This document shows, piece after piece, positions 21,509 through 30,751 of a stretch of DNA of 64,000 bases. The DNA lies in the NCBI GenBank assembly GCA_003013855.2, contig PVNU02002850.1:3038001-3102000 (forward strand), given 5' to 3'. Under the pieces are notes generated by a model that did no database searches, was not told the origin of the DNA, and saw only the letters and a list, made by a program, of their open reading frames with translations. This stretch comes from Liriodendron chinense (lineage: Eukaryota; Streptophyta; Magnoliopsida; Magnoliales; Magnoliaceae). The position numbers and the translations under genes are program-made. Within the stretch, counting starts at the first letter, position 1; each line of letters begins with the position of its first letter.

Positions 21509-23577
21509 CCTGATGATGGACGGTGTGGATGCCTCGATGATCCCTTTGATCGGCCAGGATGACGATTGGATTCATGATTTCCTGTTGGAGGGGGCCGCAG
21601 GTCCAGATCTGACCGTTGATTCTTCAATCGGGGCTGCCGGGACCCTTTTTGATGGTTCAGATGTATTCTTCGATGGTCATATTAGCCAGGATGCCACGAT
21701 GTGCGGTGTGATCTTCACTGATATTCCTTTTGATGGGGAGCATTGTCCTTCCCTTGGTCGTCGGTCTTTTGCGCACTCTGTTCATGAGGTGGGCGAGTCT
21801 TCTCATGCGGCTGAGGTTATGACAGTTTCAGACAGCGATGCAACTACATCAGACATAGCCATCACTGAGGGCAGGTCAGGGGCTGTCGAGTCTGCAGAGG
21901 TTCCAGCTTTTCCTTCTTCTTCTCCCGTTGACCTTCCGATCCTAGATGAGTCATCGTTGATTTCTGGGCCTTTTGTGCTGGAGGGGGTACCAGTGAGGAC
22001 TTGTCAGCTGCTTCCTCGTTCTTTCTGCTCGCCACGACTGCTTGCTTGGCTTGATAGTTTGTCAGCTTATGAGATTCGGGATTTGGAGTCCTATGGCTTC
22101 GGCAGTCTGATCCATATGGCCAGAGTTGATATTGACTAGAGGATGCTCGGAGCTGCCTTGATTGACTGGGTCCCTTCGTTGAACTTGTTTGCGTTCAACG
22201 ATATGGAGATGGGGCCTTCTTTGGAGGAGCTTGCACGCTTGACAGGCCTGCCCTGGGATTATGCTCAGTATTTTTCGCCGAAGACGTCGCCGAAGACTTC
22301 CACACCGCAGAACTGGTTCGGGATCTCCTATCTGGTTCGGCCTGCAGCCGGTGACCAGGATGCTGTAGTGTTCTCCTTGGACTTGCTGTATGATCTTTTT
22401 TCGGGTCCTCGGGGTGTGGCTGGTTCTACCTTTGCTCGGAATGCACTGATGTTTTGTTTGATAGCTGAGGTGCTATTCTCAGGATGGCGCAGATCCCAGA
22501 CTCCTTTGCTTTTTGAGGTGATGAGTCGAGCTATCCGACGGCAGGGGATCATTTCTCTTATCTTGGCCGAGCTGTTCAATGGGCTGACTGACTGTGCCCT
22601 GGGCCGCACTCGTGTTCTTCGCGGATGTTGTGCCTTTCTTCAGGTATCTTTTCTGCACCATTTTTCTTCTTGCTTTGTTAGGGATTGCTTTGCTTTAGCT
22701 GAACTTCTTTTCCTTTTCTGTGATCAGGTCTGGCTATGGGAGCGTCTTTCGCTGACTGTTCATGTACCTTTTCCTGACACTCGTCGCCCAGACCTTATGC
22801 GACACATTATGGAGTTTCTTCCTCATATAGCTAGGATGAGCGAGCCCTTGTATCGCAGGATGTTCGCTGAACTTCGTGACTGGAACGTTCGTTGGGAGTC
22901 ATCTTGGCTTTCACTTCCTCCAGTGCTTTGCGATGCACACCGCCTTCCTTTGATGTTGGTAGGCTTTCGATCTTACTTTTCTTACCATCCTCGTTCGGTT
23001 CCTGCGGCAGTTTGGGTACGAGCAGGATGTTCCTCTTTTCGCTTTCACGGGTATCGGGCGTCGAGCACTTCCATCCAGAACCTCTGACTTTAGGACCCGG
23101 ATTGATTGTTCTTGGGCTAGTTACTTGACTGCTGATTTACTGGATTTTGAGCTGCGGACTTTTCCGATGGCGACCGCCCCATATCAGTACTGGGTTGCTG
23201 AGCAGTCTTTGTATCGACGTATCCCTTGTTGGCACCGGACTGTTGATGAGGATGAGCAGGATATCCTTGGAGATGCTGGCTCTTCATCTGGTTCATATGA
23301 ACCTTTTGAGGAGCACCCTTTTATCGATCCTGGCTTCCTTTTGGCCACTCATGGCCATCTGCTGTCTGAGATCTCTGCACTTCGGTATTATTGCGAGATG
23401 ATGTCGAGGAGATTGGCTGCCGATCAGAGATTGTCTGATGAGGAGACAGCGATCCGTACCCTTGAGCGTGACGAGGCGCATTACCTGCGTATGGAGGTGA
23501 GCAGGTTGAGAGAGAGGCTATCTTTTTATGAGTCAGAGGACTTACCTGATGTGGCCGAGGAGGAGAGTAGAGACTGA
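21027..23577 (+). pseudogene. Antisense gene B: PMD/DUF7745-like protein with introns
   Basis: It lies opposite to the retroelement's own genes. The frame starts at ATG 21,027 or 20,958, has a long Gly/Asp/Met-rich region, then RDLESYGFGSLIHMARVDID, an in-frame TAG (22,137-22,139), and RMLGAALIDWVPSLNLFAFN followed by MEMGPSLEELARLTGLP. That pattern matches the start of plant mobile domain and DUF7745 domains found in plant transposons. A phase-0 intron fits 22,644-22,727 (GTATCT...GATCAG). A second junction at 22,959-23,010 (52 bp) restores frame but is short for a plant intron, so a frameshift is possible. The C-terminus (23,400-23,577) is a charged likely coiled coil (RTLERDEAHYLRMEVSRLRE). 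One stop suggests recent decay, or readthrough. Confidence 0.65.
22644..22727 (+). other. Candidate intron 1 of antisense gene B
   Basis: CAG|GTATCT opens it and CTGTGATCAG|GTC closes it, 84 bp, T-rich before the acceptor, phase 0. It contains no stop, so retention would also leave the frame open. The splice call rests on the consensus ends and on the better family match of the flanking CAFLQ-VWLWERL join. Confidence 0.55.
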
Positions 23578-24019
23578 TTGTGTTGGCCATTTGCACATTC
23601 TTTTTTGCGTATATGATTGATGATGATGAAAAATTTTGTATATTTTTTTTTTTTTTGAAAAAGATGATATGATATGTGTAAAAGAAATATGATGCATTTA
23701 CTTGAAAAGAGAAAACTGTTTGAAAATCTACTGTGCCATGAGTAGTCTTGTGAGTGTGTCTGGATTTTGTGTCGGGATATAGGAATCAGAACTGGGGCTC
23801 GGCCAATGCTTTGACCGATGTCTCGAGATTAACTTGCATGATCCTTTGGTTCCCTAGAGGTGTAGGCAACGGAAACTATTGCCTCTTGAGATTGTCAGAA
23901 CTTGTAGGGCTCTTCGTTCCTGACTGCACTTCTTCTTGTTCTTGAACTGTGATTGCTTGAACTGCTCTGAACTGTCTGATTTCTTGGTACCTGCACTTTT
24001 CATTTTTTTTTTCATTTTT

Positions 24020-24265
24020 GAGCCATTTTTGCCTGTAGAGCTCTTTCGAGTTTTCACTACAGCCGGCCTTTTCCCGTCATTTTTGCCCGTGGCGCCCTTT
24101 CGGGTTTTCACCACGTCCCGGGTGTTTGATCTTGCCTGCCCCTTGGCAGCTATGCTGTTTTTACCCTTGGCGCCCTTTCGGGTTTTCACCAAGTCCGCTG
24201 TATGCCCACTGTTTTTACTCGGAGCGCCCTTCTGGGTTTTCACTCCGCCCTCTTTGTTTAGGCAC
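24020..24265. repeat. Short tandem repeat after integrase (CTTTCGGGTTTTCACC)
   Basis: Four copies of a GCGCCCTTTCGGGTTTTCACC-like phrase start near 24,036, 24,089, 24,169 and 24,222. On the minus strand this encodes repeated VKTRKGAxGKN in a 137-codon frame (23,854-24,267). The frame may be incidental. The repeat lies just 3' of pol in the element. Confidence 0.7.
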
Positions 24266-24612
24266 ACATTTTCTTTTTTCTTTTTTTTTTCTTTTTTTTT
24301 TGAATCTTTGGATAACTGCGGCGGCTAGAGGTCGGGAATCCGTCGTTGCCGGCCGATGGCAGTCTTTCAGCCCTTATCCTGAGTTACGATAATAGAGCTG
24401 TCGGTCTTTGCTAAAGACCCTTCTGAGATGAATGGATGGATGACTGTGTTTCTTCTTGGACTGAATTTTTTTCTTGGGTGCCTTGTTTTGGCTTCCCTTT
24501 TTCTTTCTCTTTTCTTTTTTTTCTTTTTCTTTTGTATTCTTTTTCTCTCTTTTTTTTTTGTCTTTTCTTTTTGAATCCCCTTTTTTTGTATTTTTCTCTT
24601 TTCGAATCCCTT
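24266..24612. repeat. Low-complexity pyrimidine tract
   Basis: Long runs of T and TTTC/TTCT on the plus strand (purine-rich on the element's sense strand) occupy most of this interval. Frames here are compositional artefacts. Confidence 0.8.
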
Positions 24613-24717
24613 TATTTGAAACACTTGTTGGTGGACGGGAACGATTTCTCAGAGGTCTTAGCTTCGACCTCTTGACTTCAGCTCTATTAAAGTAACTCTT
24701 GATAAGGTCAGAATGGC

Positions 24718-26721
24718 TTACCCGTGAAAGATCTTCACGTTGTCGGCGTTGGTTGGCTCAGGAAGATCCACTCCTCTCATGCTGGTGAGTCTGAGGGCGC
24801 CTCCGGGAAGTACTTCTCTGATGATCAGCGGCCCATCCCACGAGGGTTTGAACTTTCCTCTGGGATCTGGAAGGTGCGACGGTAGAATCTTCTTCATGAC
24901 CATGTCGCCTACCTTGAAGCTTCTTTTTCGGACTCTCTTGTTGTAAGCCCGAGCGATCCTTTTCTGATAGCACTGGGAATGACTTAGTACACGCATGCGC
25001 TTTTCATCTGCTAGCTGCAACTGATAGAATCTGGCCCGTTGCCATTCTCCTTCTTCAATTCCGCTTTCGAGTAACACTCGTAGTGATGGTATTTCCACCT
25101 CGACTGGCAAAACTACCTCCATTCCATAAGTAAGCTCGAAAGGAGTAACGCCCGTAGCAGACCGTACAGACGTTCGATAGGCCCAAAGCGCATATGGGAG
25201 CATATCTGACCAATCTCGATAGGTCACGACCATCTTTTCGAGTATCCTAACGATTGTCTTGTTTGCGGCTTCTACCCCACCATTCATTTGGGGACGGTAG
25301 GGGCTTGATCGATGACTTTGGACCTTGAATTTGCTGAGGAAGTCATCCATCTTCTTGTTGACGAACGGGGTCCCATTATCTGTGATGATAACATTGGGGA
25401 TTCCATACCGGCATATGATGTTATTCTTCATGAATTTGATCACCTGAGATGCTGCAATTGTGGTGTAGGAGGCTGCCTCTACCCACTTGGTGAAGTAGTC
25501 GACTGCCACAAGTATGTACTCATGACCATTTGATGCTTTGGGACTGATCTTGCCGATGATGTCGAGTCCCCACATGGAGAAGGGCCAGGGGGTGGTCAGG
25601 TTGTATAACTCTGATGATGGGGCATGGATTTGATTCGCATGCTCCTGACACTTAAAGCATTTTCTGACGTGCTGGCAACAGTCTGTCTCCATGGTGAGCC
25701 AATAGTAGCCGAGTCGTAGAATCTTCTTTGCCATCATGTGCCCATTCATGTGTGGGCCACAGATTCCTTCGTGTATTTCTCCTATGATCTTTGCAGCTTC
25801 TGTTTCATCGACGTATCGAAGGAGGATGTGATTATAAGATCGCTTGTAAAGAACTTCGCCACTGATGGTGAATTGGCCGGCCAAACGTTGGATGGTTCGG
25901 CGATCTGTTGCTGTTGCTGACTCTGGATACTCTTGGGTTTCGAGATATTGCTTGATGTCGGCATACCAAGGTTTGTCAGGGACAGCTTCGGCTTCTTCTA
26001 TTTGCAGGCAAAAGGCAGGTTCATCTTGAATTTCGACTGTGGACTCCCACTCTGAAGCTCCTTTTGGTATTTCGAGCATTGATGCAAGTGTGGCGAGAGC
26101 ATCTGCAAACTGGTTCTTGGCTCTAGGCATGTATGAGAAGGTGATTTCTTCGAATCCTTCGATCAGATTTTCAAGATACACATGATATGGTATCAACTTC
26201 TCGTCCTTGGTTTTCCATTCGCCATTGGTCTGGTTGATGATAAGCTGTGAGTCTCCAAATACTCGTAGCTTCTTGACGCCCAAGATTATGGCTTCCCTTA
26301 AGCCAGCGATGCATGCTTCGTACTCTGCCATGTTGTTGGTGCACTCGAACGCTATGCGCCTTGAGATAGGAATAGGGACATCGTCTGGAGAGTAGATGAT
26401 TGCTCCAATACCACTCCCTTTAGAGTTTGCTGCGCCGTCGAAGAATAATGTCCACTCATCTTTCTTCTTTTCTTCTTCTTCAATAAGCAAGAGATCTTCA
26501 TCAGGGAAGAATGTCTTGAGCGGTTGATAATCCAGGAGGGAGTGGGCGGCAAGATGATCGGCGAGGGCCTGCCCCTTGATTGCCTTCTGAGTGACATAGG
26601 TGATGTCGAACTCAGACAGGAGTAGCTGCCATTTAGCTATCCTTCCAGTGAGTGCCGGCTTCTCGAACAGGTACTTGAGCGGATCCATGTGAGCGAGGAG
26701 GAGAATAGGGAATGCAATCAT
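24718..26721 (-). CDS. Tat element archaeal-type RNase H and integrase
   Basis: This frame continues the RT frame. Residues about 95-220 form the extra RNase H that defines Tat elements: LFFDGAANSKGSGIGAII, MAEYEACIAGL, VFGDSQLIINQ and NQFADALATLAS supply the acidic residues. Integrase follows: a His/Cys zinc region (HEGICGPHMNGH ... CFKCQEH), a core with WGLDIIGKI, ITDNGTPF and the Glu in GGVEAANKTI, and a C-terminal GPYVV-like part (WDGPLIIREVLPGGALRL). It ends at TGA 24,718-24,720, close to the end of a normal Tat integrase. No internal stop is present, so this half of pol looks intact. Confidence 0.92.
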   Translation of the reverse strand: MIAFPILLLAHMDPLKYLFEKPALTGRIAKWQLLLSEFDITYVTQKAIKGQALADHLAAHSLLDYQPLKTFFPDEDLLLIEEEEKKKDEWTLFFDGAANSKGSGIGAIIYSPDDVPIPISRRIAFECTNNMAEYEACIAGLREAIILGVKKLRVFGDSQLIINQTNGEWKTKDEKLIPYHVYLENLIEGFEEITFSYMPRAKNQFADALATLASMLEIPKGASEWESTVEIQDEPAFCLQIEEAEAVPDKPWYADIKQYLETQEYPESATATDRRTIQRLAGQFTISGEVLYKRSYNHILLRYVDETEAAKIIGEIHEGICGPHMNGHMMAKKILRLGYYWLTMETDCCQHVRKCFKCQEHANQIHAPSSELYNLTTPWPFSMWGLDIIGKISPKASNGHEYILVAVDYFTKWVEAASYTTIAASQVIKFMKNNIICRYGIPNVIITDNGTPFVNKKMDDFLSKFKVQSHRSSPYRPQMNGGVEAANKTIVRILEKMVVTYRDWSDMLPYALWAYRTSVRSATGVTPFELTYGMEVVLPVEVEIPSLRVLLESGIEEGEWQRARFYQLQLADEKRMRVLSHSQCYQKRIARAYNKRVRKRSFKVGDMVMKKILPSHLPDPRGKFKPSWDGPLIIREVLPGGALRLTSMRGVDLPEPTNADNVKIFHG

Positions 26722-28425
26722 TTATTGACGGAGTCGCTGAGTTGTCCAGACTAGGGCGAGGCAGGTCTTCTCGATCGGGGAATACCTGGTCTCGTAGTCG
26801 GTGAACTTTCGGCTCAAATAATATATTGCTTGTTCCTTCTTCCCGGTCTCGTCGTGCTGGCCGAGGACACAGCCTATGGCTTCTGCTGCTACTGAGATGT
26901 ATAACAATAGTGGTCGTCCAGGAGTGGGCGGCACTAGGACTGGAGGGTTCATGAGATATTTCTTGATGCGGTTGAAGGCGACTTGGCAATCATCATTCCA
27001 TTCTTTTGGGACGTTCTTCCGAATGAGCTTGAATATGGGCTCACAGATAGGTGTGAGTTGTGCGATGAATCGACTGATGTATTGAATTCTGCCGAGGAAG
27101 CCACGAATTTCTTTCTCTGTTCTAGGAGGGGGCATCTCGATGATTGCTCTGGTTTTGGTCTCGTCGACCCTGATGCCATCCTCACTTACCATAAAGTTGA
27201 GGAGTTTGCCTCCCATTGCACCGAAGACACATTTTTTAGGGTTGAGGCGGAGTTTGTACTTTTCTAATCTGTTGAATAACTTCTTCAAATCTTCAAAGTG
27301 TCCTTCAATTGTGCGAGATTTGACGATTATGTCGTCCACATATACTTCAAGCTCTTTATTCATCATGTCATGGAATAATGCTGTCATTGCTCGCTGGTAT
27401 GTTGCTCCTGCGTTCTTCAGACCGAACGGCATCACCCTATAACAGAAGGTTCCCCAGGGAGTGATAAATGATGTCTTCTCGTGATCTTTGACAGCCATCT
27501 TGATCTGATTGTAACCTGAGAACCCGTCCATGAATGAGAAGATCTTGTATCCAGCAGTGTTGTCGACCAGAGTGTCGATATGTGGCAAAGGGAAGTCATC
27601 TTTTGGACTGGCTTTGTTCAGATCTCGAAAGTTGATGCACATTCGAACCTTGCCGTCCTTCTTTGGTACTGGTACGATGTTGGCGAGCCATTCAGGGTAG
27701 TTGGAGACTACCAAGAATCCCGCATTGTATTGCTTGATGACTTCATCTCGGACTTTCAGAGCCCATTCTGACTTCATTCTTCGAAGTTTCTGCGTCACTG
27801 GCTTCATATCTGCCTTGGTTGGCAGATGGTGTACAACGAGCTCTTCATCGAGCCCCGGCATGTCTTCATATGAGAACGCGAAGTTGGACAATCTTGGAGC
27901 TAGGAACTCTATCATTTTCTGTTTCATCTCAGGTGGCAACGATTTTCCGATGCGTACTTCCCTAGGGATCTCAGGCGTCCCCAAGTTTACTATCTCAAAA
28001 TCATCGGCTACAACATTGGCTTTAGATTCGAACTTTCTGAGGAGATCCTCTAGTTCAGGAGCAGGATCATCATCTTCCTCATCCCGAACTTTGTCCAGAC
28101 CCATGAGCTCGAAGTCTAATTCGATGTCGAAATCATATGATTCGACTTCAAACTCATGCGACTCTTTAGACGAACTTGGCATACTATTGAATGCAGGAAA
28201 AGAAATGTTTTTTGGTTTTTGAGAATTTTGTGAAATTGAAATGCTAGATGTTTTTGGCTTTTGAAAGTTTTTGATTTTTTTAGTTTTTTGAAATTCACGG
28301 GACCTTGAACAAGCGGGCATTGCAGACCATGATTGAGCCCAACTTGTTCCAAAGTTCCGGTCACTGCTTAAACAGGCATTTTTTTTTGAAGCCAGAGCCC
28401 TCAGATGGCTCGTTGGCTGATTCAA
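26722..28425 (-). CDS. Tat element reverse transcriptase and gypsy RNase H
   Basis: The 567-codon frame has an acidic leader, then the RT core: LVVSNYPEWLANIVPVPKKD, VRMCINFRDLNKASPKDDF, FMDGFSGYNQI, MPFGLKNAGATYQRAM and the catalytic YVDDIIVK at about residue 365. Next come the connection region LGRIQYISRFIAQLTPI and a gypsy-type RNase H whose start reads LLLYISVAAEAIGCVLGQ, lacking the catalytic Asp expected there. It ends at a single TAA (26,722-26,724), after which the same frame continues for 667 codons. The canonical protein has an aromatic residue at this point, so this is most simply one nonsense change. Confidence 0.9.
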   Translation of the reverse strand: MNQPTSHLRALASKKNACLSSDRNFGTSWAQSWSAMPACSRSREFQKTKKIKNFQKPKTSSISISQNSQKPKNISFPAFNSMPSSSKESHEFEVESYDFDIELDFELMGLDKVRDEEDDDPAPELEDLLRKFESKANVVADDFEIVNLGTPEIPREVRIGKSLPPEMKQKMIEFLAPRLSNFAFSYEDMPGLDEELVVHHLPTKADMKPVTQKLRRMKSEWALKVRDEVIKQYNAGFLVVSNYPEWLANIVPVPKKDGKVRMCINFRDLNKASPKDDFPLPHIDTLVDNTAGYKIFSFMDGFSGYNQIKMAVKDHEKTSFITPWGTFCYRVMPFGLKNAGATYQRAMTALFHDMMNKELEVYVDDIIVKSRTIEGHFEDLKKLFNRLEKYKLRLNPKKCVFGAMGGKLLNFMVSEDGIRVDETKTRAIIEMPPPRTEKEIRGFLGRIQYISRFIAQLTPICEPIFKLIRKNVPKEWNDDCQVAFNRIKKYLMNPPVLVPPTPGRPLLLYISVAAEAIGCVLGQHDETGKKEQAIYYLSRKFTDYETRYSPIEKTCLALVWTTQRLRQ

Positions 28426-28653
28426 AAGTTAGGGGAACAGATGACCATTCAGGACCCCACACTTCCTCCCCTGGAGAGGTGGGGGTTGATGATTTGGGCG
28501 AAGAATCATGGCCTGGCCCAATGACCATGACTTCTCACTGGTCGGGTTCGAGATCTGAGTCGCACTCAGTCCCTCCCGGGTCACTTACCTCGCATTGCAG
28601 TTCGTCTGGTTTCGCGGCTAGACACAAATTTGGAATCTGGACATCAGACCAAT

Positions 28654-29199
28654 CTAGGGCTGGCCACTTTCCTTTCTTGGTCCAATGGTGGGCTGCTTCT
28701 GCCCCTGGCTAATGATTGATGAAGTTGACTTTGCAGAGATGGGCGAGTCGTGCCCCTTGCTGATTGGTGCTGAGATGGGCAAGTTGTGCCCCTGACTGGT
28801 TGAAGTGGGCAGGTCGTGCCCCTGGTTGATTGATGCTGAAGTGGGCAGGTTGTGCCCCCGGTTGATTGATGCTGAAGTGGGCAGGTTGTGCCCCTGGTTG
28901 ATTGATGCTGAAGTGGGCAGGTTGTGCCCCTGGTTGAGAACAGGTGTCAGAGTAACCTGGTCTTGAAGGTGCTGTATTTGACTTCCTTCTTCGTCTTCAT
29001 CATTTCCTTCTTCTTCTGGAGGCTTAAATGGTTCGAGAATCTGATCCCATCGAATGGGGGGCCACATGGCCCAAACTAGGCTCATCGGGAGGCCTTTGTG
29101 TAGTGCAGTCAGTTGATTTCCTCCTGGATCTTTGCAAGGTTCTCCTGGCTTGACGAACTGGATGGGTGAGCACCGAAATTTCTTCCTTCTTTTGTCCAT
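28654..29199 (-). CDS. Protease-RT spacer with 13-residue tandem repeat
   Basis: It is in the same frame as protease and RT. After a basic start (MDKRRKKFRCSPIQFV) it carries five to six copies of a 13-residue unit of the form NQGHNLPTSASI, encoded by a 39-bp tandem DNA repeat at 28,735-28,945. A stop at 28,654 and more up to 28,425 separate it from RT. The unit is proline/serine-rich and probably unstructured. No enzymatic role is visible. Confidence 0.5.
   Translation of the reverse strand: MDKRRKKFRCSPIQFVKPGEPCKDPGGNQLTALHKGLPMSLVWAMWPPIRWDQILEPFKPPEEEGNDEDEEGSQIQHLQDQVTLTPVLNQGHNLPTSASINQGHNLPTSASINRGHNLPTSASINQGHDLPTSTSQGHNLPISAPISKGHDSPISAKSTSSIISQGQKQPTIGPRKESGQP
28735..28945 (-). 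repeat. 39-bp tandem repeat in pol spacer
   Basis: On the plus strand the unit reads GATGCTGAAGTGGGCAGG then TTGTGCCCCTGGTTGATT. Three units are nearly perfect and flanking ones diverge. The multiple-of-three length keeps the frame open. Confidence 0.8.
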
Positions 29200-29232
29200 A
29201 TAGGTTGCCTTGTATCCGAGTCCCCATTTGCG

Positions 29233-30369
29233 TTAGTTATATATCAGCGGTACCTTTCTGGACTTGAAATGATTCTTCATTCGGTATTTGAGGCTCAGAC
29301 GCTCTGTCGGTGAAAAGACACGGTCCACCCTTATCGGTTCTGGATTAGCGATAGAGTTCACGGTCTCGAATTCGAAACTGTGAAACGGGATGTCCTCTTC
29401 AGAGTGCTGGATATCAATGACCGGGATGTCTGGTTCAGTGGCAGCAGCATTGGAAGGAATGATGAGCTCCTTCTCTGCATGGATAGAGATCACTTGATTT
29501 CCACAGATGTACTTCACTCGTTGATGCAGGGTTGACGGCACATCTCCAACCTTGTGCAGCCAAGGTCGTCCAAGTAACATGTTGAAAGAGGCTGATATAT
29601 CCAGGATTTGGAATGTGATGGTGGAGACTTCCGGGCCTATCTGTACCTCTATGTCGACTTCCCCTTCCACTGATCGGCGGGTGTTGTCGAATGCTCTGAC
29701 ACATATGGTGCTAGGTCGAAATGAAGAGGGACTGATTCCCAGACGTTCCGCAGTCTTAAGTGGACAGACGTTTAAGCGTGAGCCATTATCGATAAGTACC
29801 AGCGGGACGCAAAGGTCTTTGTATCGTAAGGCTATGTTGAGGGATCGCCCATGATTGCGTCCTTCTGGTGGCAACTCATTATCGGTGAAGGTGATGGCGC
29901 GTGGAGCCAGGAGTTGTCCAATCATCAATGCTATCATCTCTGGTGCCGTATCGGAGGAGACATGAGCATCGTTCAAGGTTTTGGCAAACATTTCTCGGTG
30001 TATGCGAGATGTGCAGAGTAGCTCCCATATTGAGATTTGAGCAGGGATTGACTTGAGCTGAGTCGCCACATCGTATGCGGCTTCATTTTTGTTGTCGAGG
30101 CCTGAGAGAGCGCCTTTGGGATCTCCTCTGTTCTGATTATCTCTTCGGATGCAACGCCCATTGGGATTCATGTTCCCCACTTCCGCGCATTCTGGATAGT
30201 GCCATGGAACTTCTTTGTAGTTTTCCTCCCTTTTGCCTTCTAGGACCACCGGTTCTTGCAACGGTGCTGGTGTGGGTACCAGATCTTCCTCGTATGGAGC
30301 TTTTGCCTTGAGAACTACATTGTTGCCTGTGCTGAAGGGGTAATATCGAGGCTTGTCTTCATAGACCAC
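29233..30369 (-). CDS. Tat element aspartic protease region
   Basis: This 378-codon frame contains LVLIDNGSRLNVCPLKTA at about residues 195-212, matching the DNGS active-site form seen in Tat proteases. It is followed by the flap-side FDNTRRSVEGEVDIEVQIGP and the ILDISASFNMLLGRPWLHKVG motif that marks the C-terminal half of retropepsins. The enzyme would cut the polyprotein. It ends at TAA and the same frame reopens in the spacer, RT and integrase parts, so these were once one pol reading frame. Confidence 0.8.
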   Translation of the reverse strand: MVYEDKPRYYPFSTGNNVVLKAKAPYEEDLVPTPAPLQEPVVLEGKREENYKEVPWHYPECAEVGNMNPNGRCIRRDNQNRGDPKGALSGLDNKNEAAYDVATQLKSIPAQISIWELLCTSRIHREMFAKTLNDAHVSSDTAPEMIALMIGQLLAPRAITFTDNELPPEGRNHGRSLNIALRYKDLCVPLVLIDNGSRLNVCPLKTAERLGISPSSFRPSTICVRAFDNTRRSVEGEVDIEVQIGPEVSTITFQILDISASFNMLLGRPWLHKVGDVPSTLHQRVKYICGNQVISIHAEKELIIPSNAAATEPDIPVIDIQHSEEDIPFHSFEFETVNSIANPEPIRVDRVFSPTERLSLKYRMKNHFKSRKVPLIYN

Positions 30370-30725
30370 ATAAGGTCGTGGTCCTGGCTTGACTGTTCCT
30401 GGGGCAGGTGGCTCCCATGGAATGAATACTGGTCCTCTTGATATGGTAGGAGGCTTCTCTGTTCGTCCGAGTGTCGTAGCGTGATTGACACGCCTCCGGG
30501 ATTTGCCCCTTGCAATATGACTGGCTCAACTGGAAGAGCTCCTTCCAAGACAACGGGCTCTTGCTGTTGATGAGTATAATCCTTCCATTGCGGATTGGAT
30601 TGTTCTGGAGTTGCCCCTTGCAAGATGACAGGTTCGTATGTGGGCTCAATGTATGATTGTGCTCCTTCTAGGACGACTGGTTCCCAACATGAGGGGCCGT
30701 AAGATGCCCCTTGCACAACTGGCAC
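30315..30725 (-). CDS. Gag-pol linker with EPVVLEGA repeats
   Basis: A 136-codon frame, offset from both gag and protease, carries repeated EPVVLEGA and EPVILQGA octapeptides (about five in this stretch, and a further EPVVLEGK in the next frame at about 30,240). The repeat is preserved at protein level while its spacing varies. No enzyme motif is present. It may be a spacer or protease-cleaved linker between gag and pol, or part of pol read after frameshifting; function is inferred only from position. Confidence 0.4.
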   Translation of the reverse strand: MPVVQGASYGPSCWEPVVLEGAQSYIEPTYEPVILQGATPEQSNPQWKDYTHQQQEPVVLEGALPVEPVILQGANPGGVSITLRHSDEQRSLLPYQEDQYSFHGSHLPQEQSSQDHDLMWSMKTSLDITPSAQATM

Positions 30726-30751
30726 ATCGTGTGGAAGTGCTCCTTCGAGTA

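Noticed and set aside
23854..24267. 137-codon Lys-rich minus frame after integrase
   Set aside because: Produced by the tandem GTGAAAACCC repeat; kept as a repeat rather than a gene.
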